Assembly: GCF_025499465.1 (NCBI RefSeq) | Contig: NZ_JAIMCA010000006.1 | Coordinates: 496,001 to 560,000 of the forward strand | Length of the DNA stretch: 64,000 nucleotides | From: Allobosea sp. BH3 | GTDB taxonomy: Bacteria; Pseudomonadota; Alphaproteobacteria; Rhizobiales; Beijerinckiaceae | Direction of reading: 5' to 3' | Part shown: in pieces, positions 52,427-60,737 of the stretch | How positions within the stretch are numbered: the first letter of the stretch is position 1 | How the letters are laid out: each line of letters begins with the position of its first letter | The notes under the pieces: generated by a model | What the model saw: the letters and a program-made list of their open reading frames with translations, nothing else | What the model was told of the DNA's origin: nothing | Databases searched by the model: none | Made by a program: the position numbers and the translations under genes

Positions 52427-53191
52427 ATGAAGCTCAAACTTCTCCGCAACGCGACGTTGAAACTGGAGTACGGCGGCAGGACCTTCCTGATCGACCCGGA
52501 TTTTGGCCCGCGCCACAGCCGTCGTTCCTTCACCGGCCGCTCGCAGAACCCGATGGTCGACCTGCCCGAGCCGATCGAGGACATCCTTGCGGGCGTCGAT
52601 ACCGTGATCGTCTCCCATCTCCACGCCGATCATTTCGACGAGGTCGCCAAGGAGCGCGTGCCGAAAGACCTGCCGGTGATCTGCCGACCCGGCGACGAAG
52701 AGGCCATCGCGGAGGCGGGTTTCACCTCGATCACCCCTGTCGAATGCTTCGTGCGGCTCGGGTCCATCGTGCTGAAGCGGCACCCGGCCCAGCACGGAAC
52801 CGGCGCCGTCGTCGAGAAGATGGGACCGGTCATGGGGCTCAGCTTCGAGGCGCCGGGCGAGCCGACGCTCTACTGGTGCGGCGACAGCGTGCTCTACGAA
52901 CCCCTGAGCGACGCCGTCGCGGCGACCGATCCCGACGTGATCGTCACCCATTCCTGCGGCGCGCGCTGGGACGACACGCTGATCGTGATGGACGACGCGC
53001 AGACGCTCGATCTCGCGGAAGCACAGCCGCGCGCCACCGTGATCGCGACGCATATGGAAGCGCTCGACCACGCTACGATCAGCCGCGCGGCGCTCCGGGG
53101 TGCCGCGGAGAAACGGGGCATCTCCCCGCAACGCCTGCACATCCCGGCCGACGGCGAGACGATCGAGATCAAGGCGCCAGCGCTGGTGTAA
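52427..53191 (+). CDS. MBL-fold metallo-hydrolase
   Basis: 254 residues. Metal-binding motif SHLHADHFDEV (HxHxDH) near residue 65, preceded by FLIDPDFGPRHSRRSF; the third-ligand region is KRHPAQHGTGAVVEKM, with GDSVLYEPLSD (Asp ligand) and VIATHMEALDH later. This places it among UPF0173/UlaG-like beta-lactamase-superfamily hydrolases of cytosolic type. No signal peptide. Substrate unknown; RNA, lactone and organophosphate substrates all occur in the superfamily. Convergent with matB across a strong hairpin. Confidence 0.88.
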   Translation: MKLKLLRNATLKLEYGGRTFLIDPDFGPRHSRRSFTGRSQNPMVDLPEPIEDILAGVDTVIVSHLHADHFDEVAKERVPKDLPVICRPGDEEAIAEAGFTSITPVECFVRLGSIVLKRHPAQHGTGAVVEKMGPVMGLSFEAPGEPTLYWCGDSVLYEPLSDAVAATDPDVIVTHSCGARWDDTLIVMDDAQTLDLAEAQPRATVIATHMEALDHATISRAALRGAAEKRGISPQRLHIPADGETIEIKAPALV

Positions 53192-53240
53192 CTAAGCACT
53201 CCACCGCCATGCTCGGGCCAACCGTAGGTAAACTCGGACA

Positions 53241-53282
53241 GCGCGGGGAAAACTCTCCCGGAGGGAGAGGGGTTCCCCGCGC
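53241..53282. terminator. Strong two-part hairpin between the MBL gene and matB
   Basis: Outer 10-bp stem GCGCGGGGAA (53241-53250) / TTCCCCGCGC (53273-53282) and inner 7-bp stem CTCTCCC/GGGAGAG (53253-53259/53263-53269) with GGA loop. It lies between convergent stops at 53191 and 53327, so it could terminate both. No long T-run. Confidence 0.6.
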
Positions 53283-53326
53283 CCGAATCTCATTCTCATG
53301 CGGGCGATCAGCGACGCGGAATCTGT

Positions 53327-54874
53327 CTACTCGCCCGCCTTCAGCGCCTTGGCGTAGATGTCCTTGTACTGCTCGCGCAGCAGGTTCTTCTGGACCTTGC
53401 CCATGGTGTTGCGCGGCAGATCGGCCACGACGAAGACCTGCTTGGGCTGCTTGAACTTGGCGAGGCGCTGCTCCAGCGCGGCCGCGATCGACTTGGCGGT
53501 GATCGTCGCGCCGGGCTTCAGGACGACGACAGCCGTCACGCCCTCGCCGAAATCGGGATGTGGCACGCCGATGACGGCGCTCTCGATCACGCCCGGCATC
53601 TCGTCGATCTCGGTCTCGACCTCCTTGGGATAGACGTTGTAGCCGCCCGTGATGATGAGGTCCTTGCCGCGCCCGACGATGTGGACATAGCCGGCGGGAT
53701 CGATCTTGCCGAGGTCCCCGGTGATGAAGAAGCCGTCCGGCTTGAACTCGGCGGCGGTCTTCTCGGGGTTGCGCCAGTAGCCCTTGAAGACGTTCGGACC
53801 CTTGACCTCGATCATGCCGATCTCGTCGGCGCCGAGCCCCTTGCCCGTCTCGGGATCGACCACACGCGTCGAGACGCCCGGCAGCGGATAGCCGACCGTG
53901 CCGGCGACGCGATCCCCGTCATAGGGATTCGAGGTGTTCATGTTGGTCTCGGTCATGCCGTAGCGCTCGAGGATGGCGTGGCCGGTGCGCTCGCGCCATT
54001 CGCGATGCGTGTCGGCCAGCAGCGGCGCCGAGCCGGAGACGAAGAGGCGCATATGGCTGGTCGATGCGGGGGTCAGCCTGTCATCCTGCAGCAGCCGCAC
54101 ATAGAAGGTCGGCACGCCCATCATGCTCGTCGCCTGCGGCAGGTGCTTGAAGACCTGATCGGGATCGAACTTCGGCAGCAGGATCATCGAAGCGCCGGCG
54201 AGGAGGATCGTGTTGGTCGCAACGAAGAGGCCATGCGTGTGGAAGATCGGCAGCGCGTGCAGCAGCACGTCGTCCTTGGTGAAACGCCAGTAATCGACCA
54301 GCGAGAGCGCGTTGGAAGCCAGGTTGTCGTGGCTCAGCATCGCGCCCTTGGAGCGGCCGGTGGTGCCGGAGGTGTAGAGGATGGCGGCGAGATCGTCCGG
54401 CCCGCGGTCGATATCCGTGAAGCTCGCCGAGGCGCTGAGCGCCTTGTCGGAGAGCGTGCCGGCCGAGATGTCCGGCGAGCGCCAGACGCCGAGCGTCTCC
54501 AGCTTCGCGCCGGCCTTTTCGGCGAACGGCTTCAGCGCTTCGGCCTTGGCAAGGTCGCAGACGAAGACGGCGGGCTCGGCATCGCCGAGGAAGTACTCGA
54601 TCTCGGCCGGGGTGTAGGCCGTGTTGAGCGGAAGGAAGATCGCCCCGGCGCGGACCGTGCCGAGATAGAGCATCAGCGCCTCGATGCTCTTCTCGACCTG
54701 GACCGCGACGCGATCGCCCGGCTTCACGCCGAGCGAGACCAGCGTGTTGGCGAAGCGGGCCGAAACGTCGAGCACGTCCTGATAGCTGTAGCGGCGACCG
54801 TCATCGATGAGCGCGAAGGGCGCCTCCGGCCCCGGCATGCGCGACCGGATCAGGTCGAAGAGATGATTGCCCAT
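53327..54874 (-). CDS. matB: Malonyl-CoA synthetase
   Basis: 515 residues from ATG 54874, with AAGGA upstream; the longer frame is not needed. AMP-forming acyl-CoA synthetase: P-loop ILYTSGTTGRSKGAMLSHDNL near residue 160, ERYGMTETNMNTSNPYDGDRVAGTVG (A5 region), the TGDLGKIDPAGY hinge and the C-terminal catalytic lysine in PRNTMGKVQKNLLR. The family is known for MatB of rhizobia. It converts malonate, CoA and ATP to malonyl-CoA. Transcribed after matA, with a 184-bp gap holding a palindromic element. Confidence 0.93.
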   Translation of the reverse strand: MGNHLFDLIRSRMPGPEAPFALIDDGRRYSYQDVLDVSARFANTLVSLGVKPGDRVAVQVEKSIEALMLYLGTVRAGAIFLPLNTAYTPAEIEYFLGDAEPAVFVCDLAKAEALKPFAEKAGAKLETLGVWRSPDISAGTLSDKALSASASFTDIDRGPDDLAAILYTSGTTGRSKGAMLSHDNLASNALSLVDYWRFTKDDVLLHALPIFHTHGLFVATNTILLAGASMILLPKFDPDQVFKHLPQATSMMGVPTFYVRLLQDDRLTPASTSHMRLFVSGSAPLLADTHREWRERTGHAILERYGMTETNMNTSNPYDGDRVAGTVGYPLPGVSTRVVDPETGKGLGADEIGMIEVKGPNVFKGYWRNPEKTAAEFKPDGFFITGDLGKIDPAGYVHIVGRGKDLIITGGYNVYPKEVETEIDEMPGVIESAVIGVPHPDFGEGVTAVVVLKPGATITAKSIAAALEQRLAKFKQPKQVFVVADLPRNTMGKVQKNLLREQYKDIYAKALKAGE

Positions 54875-54924
54875 GATTTCGGGTCCTTTCAGGCGTTTCC
54901 GTCGCAAAGCAGCTTGGAGAATAT

Positions 54925-55039
54925 AGCCCTCATCCTGAGGAGCCGCGTCAGCGGCGTCTCGAAGGATGCTCCAGGAGGCTCCGCAACCATCTGGAGCATC
55001 CTTCGAGACGGCCCTGCGGGCCTCCTCAGGACGAGGGCT
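54925..55039. repeat. 115-bp intergenic palindromic element (CTCATCCTGAGGAG family)
   Basis: Outer arms AGCCCTCATCCTGAGGAG (54925-54942) and CTCCTCAGGACGAGGGCT (55022-55039) differ at one position. Inside is a perfect 19-bp inverted repeat GTCTCGAAGGATGCTCCAG (54956-54974) / CTGGAGCATCCTTCGAGAC (54991-55009). It lies between matA (upstream on the minus strand) and matB. Confidence 0.85.
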
Positions 55040-55058
55040 GGAGGGGTCATCAAGGCCT

Positions 55059-56393
55059 TCAACCCGCCGCCGGCCGCAGCAGCTTGCGCACGCTGGATGA
55101 GGCCACGACCGTGTTTCGGGTGGCGAAGGCTTCGTGGTTGGTCTCGATGTCGTCGAGGTCGTAGCGGTAGTTCACCATCACGCCATGCGACTCGCGCAGG
55201 CCGCGCGCCGAGAGGTTGCCGCCGACATTGATGCGCTCCAGCCGCGCGCCATTGCCGAGGTGGAAGCGCGCGACGGGGTCGATGACGCGGCCCGACGTCG
55301 TGCGCGCCCGCAGCATGTATTCCGCCGTCATCTGGCCGAGCAGCTTGTCGCGGCGCGCCTTCGCCGGATCGTCGAGCGAGATGGCTTCCACGGCCGGGCG
55401 AGCAAGCTCGGAGCGCTCCTCATTGGTCAGCGCGACCTCCCCCCCCTCCGCAACAGCCGCGGAGAGCCAGCGGGCAAGGCCCGGCACCGGCGAGAGCGTG
55501 ACGAAGGTGTCGAGCCCCGGCAGCTCGCGCTTCAAATCCTCGGCGACCTGCTTGATCAGGAAATTGCCGAAGGAGATGCCGCGCAGGCCCTCCTGGCAGT
55601 TCGAGATCGAATAGAACACCGCCGTCGTCGCCTCCTGGGCAGGCAGGACCGTGCGTTCGGGCTCCAGCAATTCGCCGATCGAGCGCGGAATCTCGGTCGT
55701 CAGCGCGACCTCGACGAAGATCAGCGGCTCGTCGACGAGCTGGGGATGGAAGAAGGCGAAGCAGCGCCGGTCCGCCGGCTCGAGCCTGCGCCTGAGATCG
55801 TCCCAGCCCTGGATCTCGTGAACCGCTTCGTAGCGGATGATCTTCTCCAGCACATTGGCCGGGCTGCGCCAGTCGATGCGGCGCAGGACGAGGAAGCCGC
55901 GATTGAACCAGGAGCCGAACAGGTGGCGAAAATCGTCGTCGATGGCCTTGAGCTCCGGCTCGGCCGCGATCGCCTCGAAGAGCGCCTCGCGCATCCTGAC
56001 CAGCACATGCGTGCCCTCGGGCGCGAGGTTGAGGCGGCGCAGCAGCTCCTGCCGGCGCGGCTCGGCCGCCAGATGCAGCGCCGAGATCGCCGCCGCGTTC
56101 GGATTCTCGCGATAGGCCTCGATAGCAGCGTCGAGCCCGGCCTGATCCGGCCCGAACCGCTCCTTCAGCAGATTGAAGAAGGCGAGCCGGCCGGGCTTGT
56201 CGAGCTGCTCCCACGCATCCAGCACGGCCTGCGCCAGCGCCATGCCCGAGGCCTCTCCGCGGCCCGAGAGCAGATCCTCGCAAAGCCGGTCGATCGGCCG
56301 GGCACGATTGCCGATGAAGCGCTCGAAACCGATCAGCGCGCGGCCGCGATCGGCCACGCTGGTGAGCAATTCGCCGAGAAACGCCATGTCCAT
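55059..56393 (-). CDS. matA: Malonyl-CoA decarboxylase
   Basis: 444 residues, ATG 56393. Matches the malonyl-CoA decarboxylase family throughout: helical N-terminal domain (about 1-150) then a GNAT-like catalytic domain. HEIQGWDDLRRRLEPADRRCFAFFHPQLVDEPLIFVEVALT and QKGLRGISFGNFLIKQV-like CQEGLRGISFGNFLIKQ and LSPVPGLARWL are diagnostic, as are the conserved Ser-His (LARWLS, NGARLER) near the C-terminus. Converts malonyl-CoA to acetyl-CoA. With MatB it gives a two-step route from malonate to acetyl-CoA. No matC transporter or matR regulator is in the window. Confidence 0.95.
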   Translation of the reverse strand: MDMAFLGELLTSVADRGRALIGFERFIGNRARPIDRLCEDLLSGRGEASGMALAQAVLDAWEQLDKPGRLAFFNLLKERFGPDQAGLDAAIEAYRENPNAAAISALHLAAEPRRQELLRRLNLAPEGTHVLVRMREALFEAIAAEPELKAIDDDFRHLFGSWFNRGFLVLRRIDWRSPANVLEKIIRYEAVHEIQGWDDLRRRLEPADRRCFAFFHPQLVDEPLIFVEVALTTEIPRSIGELLEPERTVLPAQEATTAVFYSISNCQEGLRGISFGNFLIKQVAEDLKRELPGLDTFVTLSPVPGLARWLSAAVAEGGEVALTNEERSELARPAVEAISLDDPAKARRDKLLGQMTAEYMLRARTTSGRVIDPVARFHLGNGARLERINVGGNLSARGLRESHGVMVNYRYDLDDIETNHEAFATRNTVVASSSVRKLLRPAAG

Positions 56394-56460
56394 CCGGCCT
56401 CCCCTAGTTATCCTGCGATCCTAGAGCGGGCCGCGCCCTTGCGGAAGCGGCAGCAACGCA

Positions 56461-56564
56461 CGTCATGCTCGGGCTTGCCCAGAGCATCTCGGAAACCAGT
56501 GTCTTCTGGTCAGGAGATTCCCGGGTCGAAGCTGCGCTTCGCCCGAGAATGACGCCATCCTGCC
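56461..56564. repeat. Intergenic palindromic element (GTCATGCTCGGGCTTG family)
   Basis: Outer arms CGTCATGCTCGGG (56461-56473) and CCCGAGAATGACG (56552-56564) with one mismatch; a second segment ACCAGTGTCTTCTGGT forms a small stem. It abuts the otnK-like stop at 56566. Confidence 0.75.
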
Positions 56565-56565
56565 G

Positions 56566-57831
56566 TCAACGCAGCAGCTTCCAGGCCTTCAGGAAGAAGT
56601 CCGGCGTGCCGAAATTGCCGGATTTGAGCGCCACGACCATCTCAGGCCCGTCGACCACGCGGGTCCAGGGCACGCCTGGGTCGATCTCTGGACCGATCTC
56701 CAGCGTCCGGATGCCGAGCCCCAGCACGGTCGCGCCGGAGGTTTCGCCACCTGCGACCAGAAGCCGCGTCACGCCGCCTTCCGAGAGGCGACGCGCCACC
56801 TCGGCGAAGGCGTCCTCGACGATAGCTCCCGCCTTCTCGCGGCCGAGCCTCTGCTGAACGGAGGCGACTTCCGCAGGGTCATCGCTGGAATAGAGCAGGA
56901 AGGGCTTGTCGGCAGGCTGAGAAAGCGCCCAAGCGGCGAGCCCGGCAGCGTCCTGGCTGCCGTCGGCGAGCGCCAGCGGATCGACCTTGAGCGCCGGCAG
57001 GCCTGCCGCCAGCGCCGCGGCGATCTGGCCGCGCGTCGCCGTCGAGCAACTGCCGGAGATGATGCCGGCGCGGCCGGCGGGCGCCGCCAGTTCCTTCGGG
57101 CCCGGGCGTTCCGGCAGCAGCCCCGCCTTGCGGAAGTTCTGGGGCAGGCCCATCGCGATGCCAGAGCCGCCGGTGAGCAGGACATGCTCGGAAACCGCCG
57201 CGCCCAACGTCATCAGGTCTTCGTTGGTGACGGCGTCAGTCACGACGTAGCGGACGCCCTCGGCCTGCAGCTTGGCCAGACGCGCCTTCACTGCGGCGGG
57301 ACCGGACAGCACGGCGGCATAATCGACGAGGCCGACATCGGTCTTCGCCTGCGCCGCCATCAGCCGCATGAGGTTGGAATCCCGCATCGGCGTCAGCGGG
57401 TGGTCCTTCATCGAGCTTTCATGCAGCGGCACGGCCCCGACGAAGAGATAGCCCTGGTAGATCGAGCGGCCATTGGCCGGGAAGGCTGGGCAGACGATGG
57501 CCTGCCTGGCGCCCAGCCGCTCGGCCAGCGCGTTCGCGACCGGGCCGATATTGCCTTCCGCCGTCGAATCGAAGGTGGAGCAGTATTTGAAGAGGATCTG
57601 GCGCGCGCCGGCCTTCAGCAGCGCCTCGCAGGCAGCCAGCGAATCCGCCACAGCCTCCGCCACCGGGTTGGTCCGCGACTTCAGCGCGACGACGACCGCA
57701 TCGGCCTCCGGCAAGGCGCTGCCGACCGGGGGCACGCCGATGACCTGGACGGTGCGCATGCCAGCGCGGTTCAGCATCAGGGCGACATCCGTCGCACCCG
57801 TCATGTCGTCGGCGATCACGCCCAGCAGCAT
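56566..57831 (-). CDS. otnK: Four-carbon acid sugar kinase (DUF1537, OtnK-like)
   Basis: 421 residues from ATG 57831 with GGGAGA upstream; the longer frame to 57999 is not needed. N-terminal motif LLGVIADDMTGATDVALMLNRAGM is the family hallmark, followed by the sugar-binding CSTFDSTAEGNIGPV and the C-terminal nucleotide-binding part (GSCSTATRGQI, LLVAGGETSGATVLGLGI). OtnK phosphorylates 3-oxotetronates (from threonate or erythronate). Its usual partners OtnC, OtnI and a tetronate dehydrogenase are not in this window, so it is either an orphan or acts on another acid. Divergent from the ABC system at 58145. Confidence 0.88.
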   Translation of the reverse strand: MLLGVIADDMTGATDVALMLNRAGMRTVQVIGVPPVGSALPEADAVVVALKSRTNPVAEAVADSLAACEALLKAGARQILFKYCSTFDSTAEGNIGPVANALAERLGARQAIVCPAFPANGRSIYQGYLFVGAVPLHESSMKDHPLTPMRDSNLMRLMAAQAKTDVGLVDYAAVLSGPAAVKARLAKLQAEGVRYVVTDAVTNEDLMTLGAAVSEHVLLTGGSGIAMGLPQNFRKAGLLPERPGPKELAAPAGRAGIISGSCSTATRGQIAAALAAGLPALKVDPLALADGSQDAAGLAAWALSQPADKPFLLYSSDDPAEVASVQQRLGREKAGAIVEDAFAEVARRLSEGGVTRLLVAGGETSGATVLGLGIRTLEIGPEIDPGVPWTRVVDGPEMVVALKSGNFGTPDFFLKAWKLLR

Positions 57832-58144
57832 GCAAACTCTCCCTTGATCCTTAGTCTTGTTCTGCGAGGTTCGTTCTAGCGGCACGCCGCCACCGAAGCG
57901 ACAGCCATCGCCGCATCGGGCGGTCCTGCATACGGCATGCCGGGGCCATTGCAGCTGCCGGACTGCCTTTCCGTAAGGCATCGCTGCCTGCGAATTCATG
58001 CGCCCCCCGGATCGACGGCAGCGCTGCTTTGAGTCAGGTTAGTGCCACGGGGAACAAAATCCGGAGGGTCGGCACACCGCCGGCTTATCCGGATGTCTCA
58101 CAGCAAGACCAACGGGCAAGGCCATTCGCCACAGGGGGAGAATC
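57832..58144. other. 313-bp divergent region between otnK and the dipeptide-type ABC system
   Basis: No gene seen. It holds a 10-bp palindrome CGGCATGCCG (57933-57942) and a 6-bp dyad TGCCTT/AAGGCA (57964-57969/57975-57980). Both could be operators. A GGGGGAG ribosome-binding site precedes the ATG at 58145. Confidence 0.5.
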
Positions 58145-59650
58145 ATGAAGCTGTTGAAGGTTGCAATCTCGGCCGCGGCGCTCGCGCTCGCCACGCTTCC
58201 GGCGCTGGCGCAGGCACCCTCCACCCTGCGGATCGGCCTGCAGGAAGACCCGGACATGCTGGACCCGCACAAGGCGCGCACCTTCGTCGGCCGCATCGTC
58301 TTCATGGGCCTCTGCGACAAGCTGCTCGACATCGACCCCAGCCTGAAGCTGGTGCCGCAGCTCGCGACCGAGTGGAGCTTCTCGCCCGATGGGCTGACGC
58401 TGACGATGAAGCTGCGCAGCGACGCCAAGTTCCATGACGGCGAGCCCTTCAACGCGGAGGCGGCCAAGACCAATCTCGAGCGCGCGATGACGATGCCGGA
58501 TTCGCTGCGCAAGTCCGAACTCGCCTCGGTGGGCAGCGTCGAGGCGCCGGATGCCACGACGCTGGTGCTCAAGCTCAAGCGGCCCGACGCGACGCTGCTC
58601 GCCCAGCTCACCGACCGTGCCGGCATGATGCTGGCGCCGAAGAGCCTCGGCGGCGACGTCGCCGCCAAGCCGGTCTGCTCCGGCCCCTACAAATTCGTCG
58701 AGCGCGTCCAGAACGACCGCATTGTGCTGGAGAAATTCAAGGAGCACTGGAACGCGGCGCAGTACGGCTTCGACCGCATCGTCTACCGCGCCATCCCCGA
58801 CACCACGGTGCGCCTCGCCAATCTGCGCTCCGGCGAGCTCGACATGCTGGAACGGCTCGCGCCGACGGACGTGAAATCGGCGCAGGGCGACAAGTCGCTC
58901 AAGGTCGCGAGCATGCCCAATCTCGGCTACCAGGGCATCACCATCAACACCAACAACGGCGAGGCCTCCAAGCAGCCGGTGGGGCAGGACAAGCGCGTGC
59001 GCCAGGCGCTCTCGCTCTCCATCGACCGCAAGGTGCTGAGCCAGGTGGTGTTCGAGGGGCTCTATGCGCCGATGAACCAGCCGTTCAACCCCGGCAATTT
59101 CTATGTGAACGCCGATCTGCCGTTGCCTGAACGCGATGTCACCAAGGCCAAGGCGCTTCTGAAGGAAGCCGGGCTCTCCAAGGTCTCTGTCGAGCTCTTC
59201 GTCACCAACAACCCGGTCGACGCCCAGCTCGGACAGGTGCTGCAGGCGATGGCGCAGGAAGCCGGCATCGACATCCAGATCCGCGCCACGGAATTCGCCA
59301 GCCAGCTGCGCGACCAGCAGCAGGGCAAGTTCCAGATGAGCCGCATCGGCTGGTCCGGCCGCATCGACCCGGATGGCAACATCCACCAGTTCGTCACCTC
59401 GAAGGGCAACCAGAACGACGGCAAGTATTCGAACGCCGAAGTCGACAAACTGCTCGACGAGGCCCGCACGGTCTACGAGCCGGCCGAGCGCAAGAAGCGT
59501 TACGATGCGGCGCAGAAGATCCTGCAGGACGAGCTGCCGCTCATCTATCTCTACAACCAGACGGTGTTTTTCGCTCTGCGCTCCAATATCGAGGGCTTCG
59601 TGATCAACCCGGACGGCATGATCCGCCTGGCAGGGCTGAAGCGCTCGTGA
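58145..59650 (+). CDS. Peptide/dipeptide-binding protein of ABC importer (DppA family)
   Basis: 501 residues. Sec signal (LLKVAISAAALALATLPALAQA, cleavage near ALAQA) then family 5 binding-protein core: DPDMLDPHKARTFVGRIVFMGLCDKLLDIDPSLKL, FSPDGLTLTMKLRSDAKFHDGEPF and KRVRQALSLSIDRKVL. It is the receptor of the importer whose permeases follow. Adjacent ggt and DUF1028 genes suggest a gamma-glutamyl peptide or glutathione-like ligand. Two hairpins follow the gene, which may protect its transcript. Confidence 0.92.
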   Translation: MKLLKVAISAAALALATLPALAQAPSTLRIGLQEDPDMLDPHKARTFVGRIVFMGLCDKLLDIDPSLKLVPQLATEWSFSPDGLTLTMKLRSDAKFHDGEPFNAEAAKTNLERAMTMPDSLRKSELASVGSVEAPDATTLVLKLKRPDATLLAQLTDRAGMMLAPKSLGGDVAAKPVCSGPYKFVERVQNDRIVLEKFKEHWNAAQYGFDRIVYRAIPDTTVRLANLRSGELDMLERLAPTDVKSAQGDKSLKVASMPNLGYQGITINTNNGEASKQPVGQDKRVRQALSLSIDRKVLSQVVFEGLYAPMNQPFNPGNFYVNADLPLPERDVTKAKALLKEAGLSKVSVELFVTNNPVDAQLGQVLQAMAQEAGIDIQIRATEFASQLRDQQQGKFQMSRIGWSGRIDPDGNIHQFVTSKGNQNDGKYSNAEVDKLLDEARTVYEPAERKKRYDAAQKILQDELPLIYLYNQTVFFALRSNIEGFVINPDGMIRLAGLKRS

Positions 59651-59667
59651 GAGCTCGCAAATCGGCT

Positions 59668-59779
59668 GGCCATGGCGATACCGCCATGGCCGTCATTGCG
59701 AGAAGCGTAGCGACGAAGCAATCCGAGGGGGCGTGGAGCTCTGCCGCCCCTGGATTGCTTTGCTACGATCGCAATGACG
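59668..59779. repeat. Intergenic palindromic element (GTCATTGCGAG family) inside the peptide-importer operon
   Basis: Begins with a perfect 10-bp hairpin GGCCATGGCG/CGCCATGGCC (59668-59677/59682-59691), then 11-bp outer arms CGTCATTGCGA (59691-59701) and TCGCAATGACG (59769-59779), with GAAGCAATCC and GGATTGCTTT inside. It lies between the binding protein and permease genes. Confidence 0.85.
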
Positions 59780-59792
59780 GTGGGAGCGGCCA

Positions 59793-60737
59793 ATGGCGAC
59801 CCTGATCATCCGCCGCTTCCTGATCGCGATACCGACGCTCTTCCTGGTCTCGCTCTTCGTGTTCGCCCTGCAGCGCGCGCTGCCGGGCGACCCCTTTCTC
59901 GTGATCGCGGGAGAGGAGCGCGACCCGGAGGTGATCGCGCGGCTGCGCGAGATCTACCGGATGGACGATCCCATCATCGTGCAGTTCTTCGCCTGGCTGG
60001 GCCAGGTGATGCAGGGCGATTTCGGCCGCTCGTTGCGGACCGGCGAGCCGGTGCTCGGGCTCATCCTGCAAAAGCTGCCGGTGACGATCCAGCTCGCCAC
60101 CGCCTCAATCCTGGTGGCGGTCGCCATCGGCATTCCGATCGGGATACTGGCAGCGCGGCACAAGGGCACCGTCGTCGACTATTCCGCGAGCGCCGTCGCT
60201 CTCTCGGGGCTGTCGATCCCGAATTTCTGGTTCGGAATCATGCTGATCCTGCTCGTCTCGGTGCATCTGAAATGGCTGCCGGCCTCCGGCTATGAATCGA
60301 TCTTCGTCCACCCCTGGGAGGCGATCCAGCGGCTGATCATGCCGGCCTTCGTGCTCGGCAACGGGCTCGCCGCCTTCCTGATGCGGCATACGCGTTCCGC
60401 CATGCTGGAAGTGCTGCGCTCGGACTATGTCCGCACCGCCCGCGCCAAGGGGCTCGACGAGGACACGGTCGTGCACCGCCATGCGCTGCGCAACGCGCTG
60501 GTGCCGATCATCACGCTGACGACGCTGCTCTTCGGCGAGCTGCTGGCGGGCGCGGTGCTCACCGAGCAGGTCTTCACCATTCCCGGCTTCGGCAAGCTGA
60601 TCGTGGATGCGGTTTTCACCCGCGACTATGGCGTCGTACAGGGCGTGGTGCTGTGCACGGCCATCGGCTTCATCCTGATGAACCTGCTGGCCGATGTGCT
60701 CTACATCCTCGTCAATCCGCGATTGAGGACCGGCTGA
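59793..60737 (+). CDS. Dipeptide-type ABC transporter permease (DppB family)
   Basis: 314 residues from ATG 59793, 142 bp after the binding-protein stop. About six spans. The first span region is FLIAIPTLFLVSLFVFAL, as in DppB; the EAA loop is YVRTARAKGLDEDTVVHRHALRNALVPIITL near 215-240. Forms the pore with the DppC-type subunit encoded next, which overlaps it by one base. No ATPase genes (DppD/F) occur in the window; they could be beyond the right edge or encoded elsewhere. Confidence 0.92.
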   Translation: MATLIIRRFLIAIPTLFLVSLFVFALQRALPGDPFLVIAGEERDPEVIARLREIYRMDDPIIVQFFAWLGQVMQGDFGRSLRTGEPVLGLILQKLPVTIQLATASILVAVAIGIPIGILAARHKGTVVDYSASAVALSGLSIPNFWFGIMLILLVSVHLKWLPASGYESIFVHPWEAIQRLIMPAFVLGNGLAAFLMRHTRSAMLEVLRSDYVRTARAKGLDEDTVVHRHALRNALVPIITLTTLLFGELLAGAVLTEQVFTIPGFGKLIVDAVFTRDYGVVQGVVLCTAIGFILMNLLADVLYILVNPRLRTG

